This document shows, one piece after another, positions 8,001-17,114 of a stretch of DNA of 56,515 nucleotides. The translations under genes and the position numbers were made by a program. This stretch comes from Prochlorococcus sp. AG-670-O17. Lineage in GTDB: Bacteria; Cyanobacteriota; Cyanobacteriia; PCC-6307; Cyanobiaceae. The stretch covers positions 1 to 56,515 of the forward strand of contig QCTC01000005.1 in the NCBI GenBank assembly GCA_003211315.1, given 5' to 3'. Positions within the stretch are counted from its first letter, which is position 1, and the number at the start of each line of letters is the position of its first letter. Below the pieces are notes generated by a model. It was not told the DNA's origin. It did no database searches and worked only from the letters and a program-made list of their open reading frames with translations.

Positions 8001-9648
8001 GCATCTCTAAACTCATTACTAATTTTTCTCTTAAAGGATCTATGGGAGGATTAGTAACTTGTGCAAATCTTTGTTTGAAGTAGTCGTATAAAATATGAGG
8101 TTTAGAAGAGAGCACTGCTAATGGTATATCGTCACCCATACAATATGTTGGCTCCTTAGAAAGAGAAGCCATTGAATCAAGAATGAGGTCATTGTCTTCT
8201 GAGGAAAAACCAAAAGCAGTTTGCTGTTGGAGCAATTCAAAATCTTTTAAATTACAATTATTGGACCATTCATTATTTTTGAGTTTTACAGTTCTTTTTT
8301 GTATCAGTTTTTTATAATTTTTTCTTTTGGCAGCTTCTGCTTTAACTTCCCAATTTCTTAAAATTTTGTTCTGAGAAAGATCTACTGCGAGCATTTGGCC
8401 TGGCCCTAAACGTCCTTTTTCTATAACTTTGTTTTCTTCAATATCCACTACCCCTGTCTCTGAACCCATTATCACAAAACCATCATTGGTAATTGAATAT
8501 CTGGCAGGTCTTAATCCATTCCTATCAAGTGTCGCTCCAACATAGTTTCCATCTGCAAATACTAATAGAGCAGGACCGTCCCAAGCTTCTTGGAGAGTAG
8601 CTGAATATTCATAAAAAGCCTTAATATCTCCTCTGCTTTCAAGTTCTGGTTGATTTCGAAATGCTTCTGGAACAAGTTTCAGTAAGGAATCAGTTATTGG
8701 TTTGCCTGAACGAATATTAATTTCTAGTGTTGCGTCAAGATTTGATGAATCACTTTTGTTCTTATCTACTATTGGCTTAATATCACGAGACAACTCTCCC
8801 CAGTAATCATCAATATGTGTTTCTGATGCTTTCGCCCAATTGATATTACCCAAAAGGGTATTAATTTCCCCATTATGACCCAAAAATCTCATTGGCTGGG
8901 CAAGAGGCCATTTTGGTAAGGTATTTGTGCTAAATCTTCGATGGTAAACAGAAAAAGAAACTTTAAAATCTTCTTTCTTTAAGTCTTCGTAAAATTCTGA
9001 TAAAACTTCAGATCTAACCATACCTTTATAAACAACAGTTTTAGAACTAAGTGATGCAAAATAAAATTCGCATTCACCGATAGCATTTTTTGTATTATCT
9101 CTTATCCTTTTTTCAATTCTTTTTCTTAGTTGAAATAAGAGCATCTCGATATCTCTAGTATCTTCTTTGTCTATGCAAACGATCCATTGATTTATAAATG
9201 GTGCGTTTGCTTTTGCTAAAACCCCTAGGGTTTCATTTTTAATAGGTACATTTCTCCAAAATGTTTCTTTAAAATTTAATTCTTTAGCTTCTTCGTCGCA
9301 TATAAGTTTTGATTCTTTAACTTTTAATTCATTATTTGGCATAAAAATCATACCTAAACCTCGTTTTTCGTAGCTTTCAGTATTTAAATTTAATTCTCTA
9401 TCTAAAAAATTCCATGGAATTGAACATAAAATTCCTGCTCCATCACCAGAATCACTATCTCCTCCGCATCCCCCTCTATGCTCCATACAATTAAGACCTT
9501 TTAAAGATTGCCTTAATATCCAATTACTTTCCTTGCCATCAATATTTGCTATGAAGCCAACACCACAAGCATCTTTCTCTCCAATAATTCCATTTGGAGA
9601 ATAACTATCTTGATATGGATCGTTACTTCTTTTGATACTCTCTCGCAT
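5083..9648 (-). CDS. glsF: Ferredoxin-dependent glutamate synthase (Fd-GOGAT)
   Basis: The 1521-residue enzyme makes two glutamates from glutamine and 2-oxoglutarate using reduced ferredoxin. It is the second half of the GS-GOGAT ammonium assimilation cycle. The N-terminal class II amidotransferase domain begins after a short propeptide, with the expected nucleophile Cys28 in EKDACGVGF. The central and FMN domains follow; the 3Fe-4S ligands are C1154, C1160 and C1165 in CIMARVCHTNKC. The C-terminal glycine-rich beta-helix domain carries TGGKLFALGKSGERFAVRNSGA. No gltD-like NADPH subunit lies nearby, which together with length favours the ferredoxin form. A minus-strand TATAAT lies 38 bases upstream. 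The start at 9648 is ATG. Confidence 0.96.
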   Translation of the reverse strand: MRESIKRSNDPYQDSYSPNGIIGEKDACGVGFIANIDGKESNWILRQSLKGLNCMEHRGGCGGDSDSGDGAGILCSIPWNFLDRELNLNTESYEKRGLGMIFMPNNELKVKESKLICDEEAKELNFKETFWRNVPIKNETLGVLAKANAPFINQWIVCIDKEDTRDIEMLLFQLRKRIEKRIRDNTKNAIGECEFYFASLSSKTVVYKGMVRSEVLSEFYEDLKKEDFKVSFSVYHRRFSTNTLPKWPLAQPMRFLGHNGEINTLLGNINWAKASETHIDDYWGELSRDIKPIVDKNKSDSSNLDATLEINIRSGKPITDSLLKLVPEAFRNQPELESRGDIKAFYEYSATLQEAWDGPALLVFADGNYVGATLDRNGLRPARYSITNDGFVIMGSETGVVDIEENKVIEKGRLGPGQMLAVDLSQNKILRNWEVKAEAAKRKNYKKLIQKRTVKLKNNEWSNNCNLKDFELLQQQTAFGFSSEDNDLILDSMASLSKEPTYCMGDDIPLAVLSSKPHILYDYFKQRFAQVTNPPIDPLREKLVMSLEMHLGERCSPFESNDIKPFIHLKSPIINEQELISLKESEIKSKTISSLFDIEEGIKGFEAKLDDICKVSEKAIKEGCSLIIISDKGVSSKQSFIPPLLAVGSIHHYLLKKEIRLKASLIIETGQCWSTHHLACLIGYGVSAVCPWLTLESGRHWLQHPKTQKLIATKKINPLSIDDVQANIKKALEDGLRKILSKIGISLLSSYHGAQIFEAVGLGSDLIKIAFDGTTSRIAGITLKELANESLLIHTKAFPEIDLKKLEFLGFVQFRNNGEYHSNNPEMSKVLHSALKQGPGYDHFETYKTLIRNRPVTSLRDLLSINSTRKSIPIDDVESVESICKRFCTGGMSLGALSREAHEVLAVAMNRIGGKSNSGEGGEDPARFNVLNDIDENTQSAILPSIKGLENGDTACSAIKQIASGRFGVTPEYLRSGKQLEIKMAQGAKPGEGGQLPGPKVDSYIAKLRNSKPGVALISPPPHHDIYSIEDLAQLIHDLHQVHPRAKVSVKLVSEIGIGTIAAGVSKANADVIQISGHDGGTGASPLSSIKHAGLPWELGVAEVHKSLIENNLRERVLLRTDGGLKTGWDVVIAAILGAEEFGFGSVAMIAEGCIMARVCHTNKCPVGVATQKEELRKRFKGLPENVVNFFLYIAEEIRQIMSSIGVSNMEELIGNQEFLTARDIKLPKTANIDLSSLIKKGTQNKDRSWLKHSKTAHTNGYVLEDQFLSDNEFMNSIKNHGKLIKEIEIKNTDRSVCAKISGEIAGLYGNNGFNGELNLNFKGYAGQSFGAFLLKGMHIQLIGEANDYVCKGMNGGVLTIVPPQLDEKSSEQVILGNTCLYGATGGKLFALGKSGERFAVRNSGATAVTEGSGDHCCEYMTGGKIVILGSTGRNIGAGMTGGIAYILDENNDLENKVNKEIVSIHKITNLKQEEILLGILSEYQEKTKSLKASKIINNWSNFKGIFKIVVPPSEEEMLGI

Positions 9649-9685
9649 AGATTATTTAACTATATAAGAAAATTAATTTATTTCT

Positions 9686-9691
9686 ATTATA
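9686..9691 (-). promoter_or_regulatory. glsF: Candidate -10 element for glsF
   Basis: A perfect TATAAT on the minus strand lies 38 bases upstream of the glsF start codon in the divergent glsF/rpsL spacer. No good -35 box is seen, which is common for cyanobacterial promoters. I looked for an NtcA GTA-N8-TAC site in the spacer and did not find one with correct spacing. Confidence 0.4.
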
Positions 9692-9819
9692 AAAATGAAT
9701 TTCAAAATACAAAGTAAAAATAATGAAGAATTACTAAATAAATTAAAATTTTATTTATAAATCAAAAAAAATCAAAAATGCTTTAGATATGCCTCGTAAA
9801 GGGTTATGATGTTTTGATA

Positions 9820-9825
9820 TATAAT
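9820..9825 (+). promoter_or_regulatory. rpsL: Candidate -10 element for the str ribosomal cluster
   Basis: TATAAT preceded by TTTTGATA lies 20 bases upstream of the rpsL ATG, which would give a very short leader. The AT-rich context and position at the head of the rpsL-rpsG-fusA-tuf series support a promoter here. The -35 region does not match consensus. Confidence 0.45.
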
Positions 9826-9844
9826 TTTTTATCTATTAATATAG

Positions 9845-10222
9845 ATGCCGACCATTTCCCAATTAATTGGATCAGAAAGAAAACGTCTGACAAGAAAAAC
9901 AAAATCTCCTGCACTAAAATCTTGTCCAGAGAGAAGAGGAGTATGTACAAGAGTTTATACATCTACTCCTAAGAAACCTAATTCTGCCTTAAGAAAAGTT
10001 GCCAGAGTTAGACTAACTTCGGGTTTTGAAGTCACTGCATATATTCCTGGAATCGGACATAATTTACAGGAACATTCAGTAGTATTGCTAAGGGGAGGAA
10101 GAGTTAAAGATCTGCCGGGTGTAAGATACCATATAATAAGAGGAACCTTAGATACTGCAGGAGTCAAAGATAGACGTCAATCCAGATCTAAATATGGTGC
10201 AAAAGCTCCTAAAAATGATTAA
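9845..10222 (+). CDS. rpsL: 30S ribosomal protein S12
   Basis: The 125-residue S12 is a decoding-centre protein of the small subunit. The diagnostic loops are intact: [19 protein letters not shown], which contains the lysine altered in streptomycin-resistant mutants, and [17 protein letters not shown], which contains the aspartate methylthiolated in many bacteria. The N-terminal [14 protein letters not shown] starts at the ATG at 9845. It is first in the str cluster and is followed by rpsG after 26 bases. The basic protein has the usual family length, so no ambiguity remains. Confidence 0.98.
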   Translation: MPTISQLIGSERKRLTRKTKSPALKSCPERRGVCTRVYTSTPKKPNSALRKVARVRLTSGFEVTAYIPGIGHNLQEHSVVLLRGGRVKDLPGVRYHIIRGTLDTAGVKDRRQSRSKYGAKAPKND

Positions 10223-10248
10223 TTTTTTAACATCAATTCTTTTCTAAA

Positions 10249-10719
10249 ATGTCACGTCGTAATGCAGCAGTAAAAAGACCAGTTTTACCAGACCCTCAAT
10301 TCAATAGTCGTCTTGCCTCAATGATGATTTCAAGATTGATGAAACATGGTAAAAAATCTACTGCACAAAAAATATTATCTGATGCTTTCTCCCTAATCAG
10401 TGAGAGAACAGGTGGAAATGCAGTGGAGTTATTTGAAACAGCTGTAAAGAATGCAACTCCTTTAGTAGAGGTGAGAGCCAGGAGAGTTGGAGGTGCTACT
10501 TATCAAGTCCCTATGGAAGTTCGTCAAGAAAGAGGAACTGCGATGGCACTTAGATGGCTTGTTACTTTTTCAAGAGGTAGAAATGGAAAGAGTATGTCAC
10601 AAAAATTAGCGGGCGAATTAATGGATGCAGCTAATGAAACTGGTAGTGCAGTTAAGAAGAGAGAAGATACTCATAAAATGGCAGAAGCTAATAAGGCTTT
10701 TGCGCACTACAGATACTAA
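10249..10719 (+). CDS. rpsG: 30S ribosomal protein S7
   Basis: The 156-residue S7 binds the 3' major domain of 16S rRNA and initiates assembly of the 30S head. The family signature appears at the N-terminus ([16 protein letters not shown]) and in [21 protein letters not shown]. The beta-hairpin and C-terminal helices are intact ([13 protein letters not shown], then [13 protein letters not shown]). It is second in the str cluster. A 104-base spacer containing a perfect hairpin separates it from fusA. In many bacteria S7 represses its own operon by binding the rpsL-rpsG spacer, but that spacer is only 26 bases here and shows no such structure. Confidence 0.98.
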
Positions 10720-10762
10720 TTTCGACCCAAAATGGTCCTTATTTAGTTTATTATTAAATAAA

Positions 10763-10784
10763 AGTTTATTTGAACAAATAAACT
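10763..10784. repeat. Perfect 10-bp inverted repeat between rpsG and fusA
   Basis: The arms AGTTTATTTG and CAAATAAACT flank an AA loop, giving a 22-base perfect palindrome in the rpsG-fusA spacer. No U-tract follows, so it is not a classic terminator. It could be an RNA hairpin for processing or attenuation, or a protein-binding dyad. The structure is seen directly and the function is unknown. Confidence 0.6.
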
Positions 10785-10823
10785 GTAGCTATTTAGCAAT
10801 TTATTCTATTTGGAGTTTTAACA

Positions 10824-12899
10824 TTGGTACGCGACTTTCCCCTTGAACGAGTAAGGAATATAGGCATAGCCGCTCATATTGATGCAGGTAAAACAACTAC
10901 TACTGAAAGAATACTTTTTTATTCAGGGGTTGTTCACAAAATCGGAGAAGTACATGATGGTGCTGCAGTAACAGATTGGATGGCCCAAGAAAGGGAGAGG
11001 GGGATTACTATCACAGCTGCTGCTATTTCTACAAGTTGGCAAGATCATAGAATTAATATTATTGATACTCCAGGTCACGTTGATTTTACAATTGAAGTTG
11101 AAAGATCAATGAGAGTTTTAGATGGGGTTATAGCTGTGTTTTGTGCGGTAGGAGGAGTTCAGCCACAGTCAGAGACTGTTTGGAGACAAGCTGATAGATA
11201 TTCTGTCCCAAGGATGGTTTTCGTCAATAAAATGGACAGAACAGGAGCAGACTTCTTAAAAGTTAATCAACAAATTAAAGATCGTCTTAAAGCAAATGCT
11301 TTTCCTATTCAACTACCAATAGGAGCTGAAGGTGATCTTTCAGGAATTATTGATTTAGTAAGTAACAAGGCTTACTTATACAAAAATGATTTAGGAACTG
11401 ATATTGAAGAAGCTCCAATACCTGAAGATATGAAAGATGAAGCATTGGAATGGAGAAGTAAATTAATGGAAAGTGTCGCAGAAAATGATGAAGAATTAAT
11501 TGAAATATTTTTGGATAAGGGAGAATTAACTGAAGATCAATTAAAAAAAGGGATTAGAGATGGAGTTTTAAAGCATGGTTTGGTTCCTGTTTTATGTGGA
11601 TCAGCCTTTAAAAATAAAGGGGTTCAATTAGTTTTAGATGCAGTAGTTGATTATTTACCAGCTCCAATTGATGTAAAACCAATTCAAGGTGTTTTACCAA
11701 ATGGTAAAGAAGATGTTAGACCTTCGGATGATAATGCTCCTTTCAGTGCACTAGCTTTCAAAGTAATGTCTGATCCTTATGGGAAACTAACTTTTGTAAG
11801 AATGTATTCAGGAGTGCTTTCTAAAGGTAGTTATGTCATGAATTCAACTAAGGATGCTAAAGAGAGAATCTCAAGATTAGTTATCTTAAAAGCTGATGAA
11901 AGAGAGGAAGTTGATGAATTAAGAGCAGGAGATTTAGGTGCCGTTTTAGGCTTGAAAAATACAACAACAGGCGATACCTTATGTAATACCGATGACCCAA
12001 TAGTTCTAGAAACTTTATTTATTCCTGAACCTGTTATCTCAGTAGCTGTAGAACCAAAAACTAAAGGAGATATGGAGAAACTTTCTAAGGCTTTACAAGC
12101 CTTGTCTGAAGAAGATCCAACCTTTAGGGTAAGTACAGATCAAGAGACAAATCAGACTGTTATAGCTGGCATGGGTGAACTACATCTAGAAATACTTGTA
12201 GACAGAATGTTAAGAGAGTTTAAAGTAGAGGCAAATATTGGCGCACCTCAGGTTTCTTACAGAGAAACAATTAGATCAAGCTCCAAGGGTGAAGGTAAAT
12301 ACGCAAGACAAACAGGTGGTAAAGGACAATATGGTCACGTAGTTATTGAAATGGAACCTGCCGAAGTTGGTAAAGGTTTTGAGTTTGTTAATAAAATTGT
12401 GGGTGGAACAGTGCCAAAAGAATATATTGGACCAGCCTCTAATGGAATGAAAGAAACCTGTGAATCAGGGGTTCTTGCCGGTTATCCGCTGATTGATGTA
12501 AAAGTAACACTAGTCGATGGTTCGTTCCACGATGTAGACTCATCTGAAATGGCCTTCAAAATTGCAGGTTCAATGGCTTTTAAAGATGGGGTTAAAAAAT
12601 GCAATCCTGTCCTATTAGAGCCTATGATGAAAGTCGAGGTCGAAAGTCCTGATGATTTTCTTGGATCTGTAATTGGTGATCTCTCTTCAAGGAGAGGTCA
12701 AGTCGAAGGACAATCCGTCGACGATGGATTGTCTAAAGTACAGGCCAAAGTGCCTCTAGCCGAAATGTTCGGTTATGCAACTCAACTCCGATCAATGACT
12801 CAAGGTCGGGGTATATTTTCAATGGAGTTCGCAAATTATGAGGAAGTTCCTCGTAATGTTGCTGAAGCTATCATTTCCAAGAATCAGGGCAACTCCTGA
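10824..12899 (+). CDS. fusA: Elongation factor G
   Basis: The 691-residue translational GTPase drives ribosomal translocation and, with RRF, recycling. The start is TTG at 10824, giving [22 protein letters not shown], the usual N-terminal sequence of the family; a GGAG lies about 10 bases upstream. Domain I has the P-loop AHIDAGKTT, the switch II region DTPGHVDF and the guanine-specificity NKMD. Domains II to V follow, with domain IV including the [14 protein letters not shown] region. Length and motifs are complete. It is part of the str cluster, preceding tuf by 42 bases. Confidence 0.98.
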   Translation: MVRDFPLERVRNIGIAAHIDAGKTTTTERILFYSGVVHKIGEVHDGAAVTDWMAQERERGITITAAAISTSWQDHRINIIDTPGHVDFTIEVERSMRVLDGVIAVFCAVGGVQPQSETVWRQADRYSVPRMVFVNKMDRTGADFLKVNQQIKDRLKANAFPIQLPIGAEGDLSGIIDLVSNKAYLYKNDLGTDIEEAPIPEDMKDEALEWRSKLMESVAENDEELIEIFLDKGELTEDQLKKGIRDGVLKHGLVPVLCGSAFKNKGVQLVLDAVVDYLPAPIDVKPIQGVLPNGKEDVRPSDDNAPFSALAFKVMSDPYGKLTFVRMYSGVLSKGSYVMNSTKDAKERISRLVILKADEREEVDELRAGDLGAVLGLKNTTTGDTLCNTDDPIVLETLFIPEPVISVAVEPKTKGDMEKLSKALQALSEEDPTFRVSTDQETNQTVIAGMGELHLEILVDRMLREFKVEANIGAPQVSYRETIRSSSKGEGKYARQTGGKGQYGHVVIEMEPAEVGKGFEFVNKIVGGTVPKEYIGPASNGMKETCESGVLAGYPLIDVKVTLVDGSFHDVDSSEMAFKIAGSMAFKDGVKKCNPVLLEPMMKVEVESPDDFLGSVIGDLSSRRGQVEGQSVDDGLSKVQAKVPLAEMFGYATQLRSMTQGRGIFSMEFANYEEVPRNVAEAIISKNQGNS

Positions 12900-12941
12900 T
12901 CTCTAAACTAAACACTCTTAACCCTCGATTCTTTAATTCAA

Positions 12942-14141
12942 ATGGCTCGCGAGAAGTTCGAAAGGAACAAACCACATGTCAACATAGGTACAATTGGCCA
13001 CGTTGATCATGGAAAAACAACCCTGACTGCTGCTATCACTAATGTTTTAGCTAAAAAAGGTCAAGCACAAGCTCAAGATTATGGAGACATTGACGGAGCT
13101 CCAGAAGAAAGAGAACGTGGTATTACAATTAATACAGCACACGTTGAATACGAAACAGAAGGCAGGCATTATGCACACGTTGACTGTCCAGGTCATGCTG
13201 ATTATGTCAAAAACATGATTACTGGTGCTGCTCAAATGGATGGTGCGATTTTAGTTTGTGCCGCCACAGACGGTCCTATGGCTCAAACAAAAGAGCATAT
13301 TCTTTTAGCAAAACAAGTTGGAGTTCCTGCATTGGTTGTTGCATTGAATAAATGCGACATGGTAGATGATGAAGAAATTATTGAACTTGTTGAAATGGAA
13401 ATCAGAGAACTTCTTGATAGTTATGATTTCCCAGGGGATGATATACCCATCGTTCAAGTTTCGGGTCTAAAAGCTTTAGAAGGAGATTCTACTTGGGAAT
13501 CTAAAATTGAAGAATTAATGACGGCTGTTGACGCTAGTATTCCCGAACCGGAAAGAGAAATTGACAAGCCATTTTTAATGGCAATTGAAGATGTGTTTTC
13601 CATTACAGGTAGAGGAACAGTTGCAACAGGAAGAATAGAAAGAGGAAAAGTCAAAGTTGGAGAAGAAGTTGAAATCGTTGGGATAAGAGATACAAGATTA
13701 ACTACTGTTACTGGTGTTGAAATGTTCCGTAAACTTCTTGATGAAGGTATGGCGGGAGATAATGTTGGACTACTTTTACGTGGTGTTCAAAAAGAAGATA
13801 TTGAGAGAGGTATGGTTCTTGTTAAGAAAGGTTCTATTACACCTCATACAAAATTTGAAGGTGAAGTTTATGTTCTTAAGAAAGAGGAAGGTGGAAGACA
13901 TACTCCTTTCTTTGCTGGTTATAGACCACAATTTTATATAAGAACAACAGATGTAACTGGACAAATCACTGCATTCACTTCTGATGATGGAGCCAATGTA
14001 GAAATGGTAATGCCAGGTGACAGGATAAAAATGACTGGTGAATTAATTTGTCCAGTTGCTATAGAACAAGGTATGCGCTTTGCTATTCGCGAAGGTGGAC
14101 GTACTATCGGAGCTGGTGTTGTTTCTAAAATTATTGATTAA
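12942..14141 (+). CDS. tuf: Elongation factor Tu
   Basis: The 399-residue EF-Tu delivers aminoacyl-tRNA to the ribosomal A site. All G motifs are present: [10 protein letters not shown] (P-loop), DCPGHADY (G3), NKCD (G4) and SGLKAL (G5). Domains 2 and 3 are complete, including the [17 protein letters not shown] segment and the C-terminal [15 protein letters not shown]. Codon use is slightly more GC-rich than in neighbours, as expected of a highly expressed gene. It is the only tuf copy in the window. The spacer to rpsJ holds a strong hairpin. Confidence 0.98.
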   Translation: MAREKFERNKPHVNIGTIGHVDHGKTTLTAAITNVLAKKGQAQAQDYGDIDGAPEERERGITINTAHVEYETEGRHYAHVDCPGHADYVKNMITGAAQMDGAILVCAATDGPMAQTKEHILLAKQVGVPALVVALNKCDMVDDEEIIELVEMEIRELLDSYDFPGDDIPIVQVSGLKALEGDSTWESKIEELMTAVDASIPEPEREIDKPFLMAIEDVFSITGRGTVATGRIERGKVKVGEEVEIVGIRDTRLTTVTGVEMFRKLLDEGMAGDNVGLLLRGVQKEDIERGMVLVKKGSITPHTKFEGEVYVLKKEEGGRHTPFFAGYRPQFYIRTTDVTGQITAFTSDDGANVEMVMPGDRIKMTGELICPVAIEQGMRFAIREGGRTIGAGVVSKIID

Positions 14142-14200
14142 TTCAATTTAATTTTTGAAGTTAACCTCTGATAATCTAAAATATATAAATAATGAGTTAT

Positions 14201-14223
14201 GGGTTATTGATTATCAATAACCC
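14201..14223 (+). terminator. Strong hairpin between tuf and rpsJ, possible attenuator or terminator
   Basis: GGGTTATTGA, TTA loop and TCAATAACCC form a perfect 10-bp stem starting 60 bases after the tuf stop and ending 27 bases before the rpsJ start. Only a weak CTTT follows, so termination is uncertain. An RNA-stability or processing element is also possible. Confidence 0.5.
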
Positions 14224-14249
14224 CTTTACAAAGAGATTAATTTAAACTT

Positions 14250-14570
14250 ATGACAGCTTCACTTACTCAACAAAAAATACGCATTAGATTGAAAGCCTTT
14301 GATAGAAGAATGCTTGATTTGTCTTGTGACAAAATAATTCAAACGGCGGATACAACCGCTGCTTCAGCTATTGGACCTATCCCATTACCAACTAAGAGAA
14401 AAATTTATTGCGTTTTAAGATCACCTCATGTAGATAAGGATTCCAGAGAGCATTTTGAGACTAGAACTCATAGAAGAATAATTGATATTTATAGTCCTTC
14501 TGCTAAAACAATAGATGCTTTAATGAAATTGGATCTTCCTAGTGGTGTAGATATAGAAGTCAAATTATAA
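14250..14570 (+). CDS. rpsJ: 30S ribosomal protein S10
   Basis: The 106-residue S10 is a small-subunit head protein and, as NusE, a partner of NusB in transcription antitermination. The family motifs [41 protein letters not shown] and THRRIIDI are intact. In cyanobacteria rpsJ follows tuf at the end of the str cluster rather than heading the S10 operon, and this arrangement is kept here. A short N-terminal extension MTASLTQQ precedes the conserved core, as in other members of this group. The next gene starts 56 bases downstream. Confidence 0.98.
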   Translation: MTASLTQQKIRIRLKAFDRRMLDLSCDKIIQTADTTAASAIGPIPLPTKRKIYCVLRSPHVDKDSREHFETRTHRRIIDIYSPSAKTIDALMKLDLPSGVDIEVKL

Positions 14571-14626
14571 GAAATCCCGAATATAATTTTAATTCACTAA
14601 AATAAAAATAATTAAAAGAGGTTTAT

Positions 14627-15283
14627 ATGGGAGAACTTTCAGTAAGGGAATTACCATTATTCCCTCTCCCAGAAGTTGTTCTTTTCCCTCAAGAAGTATT
14701 GCCACTACATATTTTTGAGTCGAGATATAGAATAATGCTTAAATCTGTACTTGAAACAGATTCTATGTTTGGAGTAATTAAATGGGATACAAATAAAAAA
14801 AGTATGGCTAATGTTGGCTGTTGTGCTCAGATAATTAAACATCAAACGGCAGATGATGGTAGAAGTACTATAATCACATTAGGACAGCAAAGATTTCAAG
14901 TACTTGAAATTGTACGTTCTACACCATTTTGTTCAGCAATGGTAAGTTGGATCACTGATGAAAATATTGATAGTTTTCAAAGCTTAGATCTTTTAAGAGA
15001 TTCAGTTACTGAAGCATTAAATGACGTAGTTAAATTAACTAGTAAATTAACTAATTCTCAGAAAGTCCTTCCTGATAAATTGCCAGATAACCCTATGGAA
15101 CTCTCTTTTTGGATTGGCGCTCATTTGGGGGGGGCAGTTGCTGAAGAGCAACAAAAACTTTTAGAGGAGAGGAATACTCATACTCGTTTACAAAGAGAGT
15201 TTGAAATGTTAGATCATACTAGAAAACAATTAGCAGCAAGAACAGCTTTAAAAGAAAGCTTTCCCGATGTCAAAGAAAACTAA
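14627..15283 (+). CDS. Lon N-terminal (LAN) domain protein
   Basis: The 218-residue protein consists of a stand-alone Lon substrate-binding domain. It begins with the typical VRELPLFPLPEVVLFPQEVLPLHIFESRYR, and has a later FGVIKWD strand and a helical C-terminus. No AAA+ ATPase or Ser-Lys protease domain is present, so it is not a protease by itself. Stand-alone LAN proteins occur throughout cyanobacteria and their role is unclear; substrate recognition or an adaptor role is inferred. The ATG at 14627 is preceded by an AAAGAGG Shine-Dalgarno sequence. The stop abuts the ATG of the following methyltransferase, so the two genes are translationally coupled. Confidence 0.85.
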   Translation: MGELSVRELPLFPLPEVVLFPQEVLPLHIFESRYRIMLKSVLETDSMFGVIKWDTNKKSMANVGCCAQIIKHQTADDGRSTIITLGQQRFQVLEIVRSTPFCSAMVSWITDENIDSFQSLDLLRDSVTEALNDVVKLTSKLTNSQKVLPDKLPDNPMELSFWIGAHLGGAVAEEQQKLLEERNTHTRLQREFEMLDHTRKQLAARTALKESFPDVKEN

Positions 15284-16219
15284 ATGTCTATATTTTTAAT
15301 ATCTCCTCTTTTTCTAGTATTAACTTTATTATTTTTTTCTTTAATACTTTGGAGAATTAATACTAGAAAATACATTTCTTCGGGAACTGTCGCTTCAGCT
15401 TATGATTCATGGACTCAAGATAAATTACTAGAAAGATTATGGGGAGATCATATACATTTAGGTTTCTATCCTCCAAATAAAAATATTGATTTTAGAGAAG
15501 CTAAAGTTCAATTTGTTCATGAATTAGTTAATTGGACTGGTTTAGATAAATTGCCTAGGGGATCTAGGGTTTTAGATGTAGGTTGTGGAATAGGTGGAAG
15601 CTCTAGGATTCTCGCTAATTATTATGGATTTAATGTTACTGGGATAACTATTAGTCCAGCTCAAGTAAAAAGAGCTATAGAACTTACTCCTTATGAATGT
15701 ACATGCAACTTTAAGGTTATGGATGCTATGGATTTAAGATTTGAAGAAGGGACCTTTGATGGTGTTTGGAGTGTTGAGGCAGGAGCCCATATGAATAACA
15801 AAACTAAATTTGCAGATCAAATGTTAAGAACTTTAAGACCTGGAGGATATTTTGCATTAGCTGATTGGAATTCAAGAGATCTAAAAAAGCAACCCCCATC
15901 GATTCTTGAAAAGATAATCTTAAAACAATTACTTGAACAGTGGGTACATCCTAAATTTATGAGTATCAATGACTTTAGTAGTATTCTTATCAATAACAAA
16001 AATAGTTCAGGTAAAGTTACATCTGAGAACTGGAATTCTTTTACAAATCCATCTTGGTTTGATTCTATATATGAAGGAATGAGACGACCTAATGCAATTT
16101 TATCACTTGGTCCAGGAGCCATTATAAAGTCTTTAAGAGAAATACCTACAATATTATTAATGGATTGGGCCTTTAAAAAAGGGTTAATGGAATTTGGAGT
16201 TTATAAATGTAGAGGTTGA
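15284..16219 (+). CDS. MPBQ/MSBQ methyltransferase (plastoquinone and tocopherol synthesis)
   Basis: The 311-residue protein has an N-terminal hydrophobic anchor (residues 1-23) followed by a class I SAM-dependent methyltransferase domain, with motif I VLDVGCGIGG at about 96-105. The order of segments (SAYDSWTQDKLLERLWGDHIHLG, GFNVTGITISPAQVKRA, FDGVWSVEAGAHM, ADWNSRD, REIPTILLMDWAF) matches the cyanobacterial 2-methyl-6-phytylbenzoquinone/solanylbenzoquinone methyltransferase typified by Synechocystis Sll0418. That enzyme completes the aromatic ring methylation of plastoquinone and tocopherol precursors in the membrane. The gene begins immediately after the LAN-domain gene and ends flush against pheA from the opposite strand. 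The family assignment rests on remembered homology, not on a search. Confidence 0.85.
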   Translation: MSIFLISPLFLVLTLLFFSLILWRINTRKYISSGTVASAYDSWTQDKLLERLWGDHIHLGFYPPNKNIDFREAKVQFVHELVNWTGLDKLPRGSRVLDVGCGIGGSSRILANYYGFNVTGITISPAQVKRAIELTPYECTCNFKVMDAMDLRFEEGTFDGVWSVEAGAHMNNKTKFADQMLRTLRPGGYFALADWNSRDLKKQPPSILEKIILKQLLEQWVHPKFMSINDFSSILINNKNSSGKVTSENWNSFTNPSWFDSIYEGMRRPNAILSLGPGAIIKSLREIPTILLMDWAFKKGLMEFGVYKCRG

Positions 16220-17065
16220 TTAATCTAAACTAATCTTTTCTGATAAATAACAGCCGAAATCGACTAAATGTTCACATAAGGGTTTAAGTTTTTTCTTCAA
16301 TTTATTAAATGCATCGATATTATTCTTACTATTTATTTCAACATCAACATAGATTATATATTCTCCTAGCTCTCTCTTTGAAGGTCTAGATTCTATTTTG
16401 CTCATATTGAATCCAAATTCTGCAATAAAATTTAAAGCTTCTAGTAAAGCACCAGGATTATTTGAGAGTAATGAAAATGCAAAACTGGCAATATTGGATT
16501 TATCTAAAATGTATTCTTTACTCAACAAAACAAATCGTGTACAATTACCCGGAACATCATTAATAGGAAATGCTAATTCTTTAAGTCCTTCTATTTCAAT
16601 AAGAGATTTCGATCCAATAGCGGCTCTAAATGAACTCCCTTTTACCATATTCACTGCTTCTGAAGTTGATTTGGTTGATAAAGTAATAGCTTCTGGAAGG
16701 TTCTCAGATAACCATTCTGAGCATTGAGCTAAAGCTTGTGGATGAGATAGCACCTCAGAAATCTCTGAAATCTTGCCATCACTAATTAACGCATGTTTTA
16801 TTGGCAAAACAATTGCTTTATTTATATTAATATCAGGAAATTTCCAAAGCGCGTCTAAAGTCGTTGTTACTCCTCCTTCAACAGAGTTCTCAATGGGTAC
16901 TATTGCTGCATCACAATTGTTGTAGGCTATTGATTTAATAACCGAATATAGCCCGTTACATGGTACAAATAAAGGTGAATTAAAATTAGCAAGCTTTGAT
17001 AGAATATGAGCTGCTTTTTCAGCGTATGTCCCTTTAGGGCCTAAATATGCAACTTGTTTGCTCAT
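16220..17065 (-). CDS. pheA: Prephenate dehydratase
   Basis: The 281-residue monofunctional enzyme converts prephenate to phenylpyruvate in phenylalanine synthesis. The N-terminal catalytic domain starts VAYLGPKGTYAEKAA and includes the substrate-binding VPIENSVEGGVTTTLD and the conserved TRFVLLSK segment preceded by NC. The C-terminal ACT domain begins near residue 190 (ASFAFSLLSNNPGALLEALNFIAEFGFNMSKIESRPS) and is the usual phenylalanine feedback site; the ESRP motif is retained. No chorismate mutase domain is fused. It is divergent from the DUF1997 gene and converges on the methyltransferase gene with no spacer. Confidence 0.95.
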   Translation of the reverse strand: MSKQVAYLGPKGTYAEKAAHILSKLANFNSPLFVPCNGLYSVIKSIAYNNCDAAIVPIENSVEGGVTTTLDALWKFPDININKAIVLPIKHALISDGKISEISEVLSHPQALAQCSEWLSENLPEAITLSTKSTSEAVNMVKGSSFRAAIGSKSLIEIEGLKELAFPINDVPGNCTRFVLLSKEYILDKSNIASFAFSLLSNNPGALLEALNFIAEFGFNMSKIESRPSKRELGEYIIYVDVEINSKNNIDAFNKLKKKLKPLCEHLVDFGCYLSEKISLD

Positions 17066-17114
17066 GATTAATTGTAAAAAAAAGGATCAAATAAGCATTG
17101 GAGGTATATAGAAA

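Noticed and set aside
9649..9844. NtcA site controlling glsF
   Set aside because: A GTA and a TAC occur near 9717-9738, but their spacing is too wide for GTA-N8-TAC.
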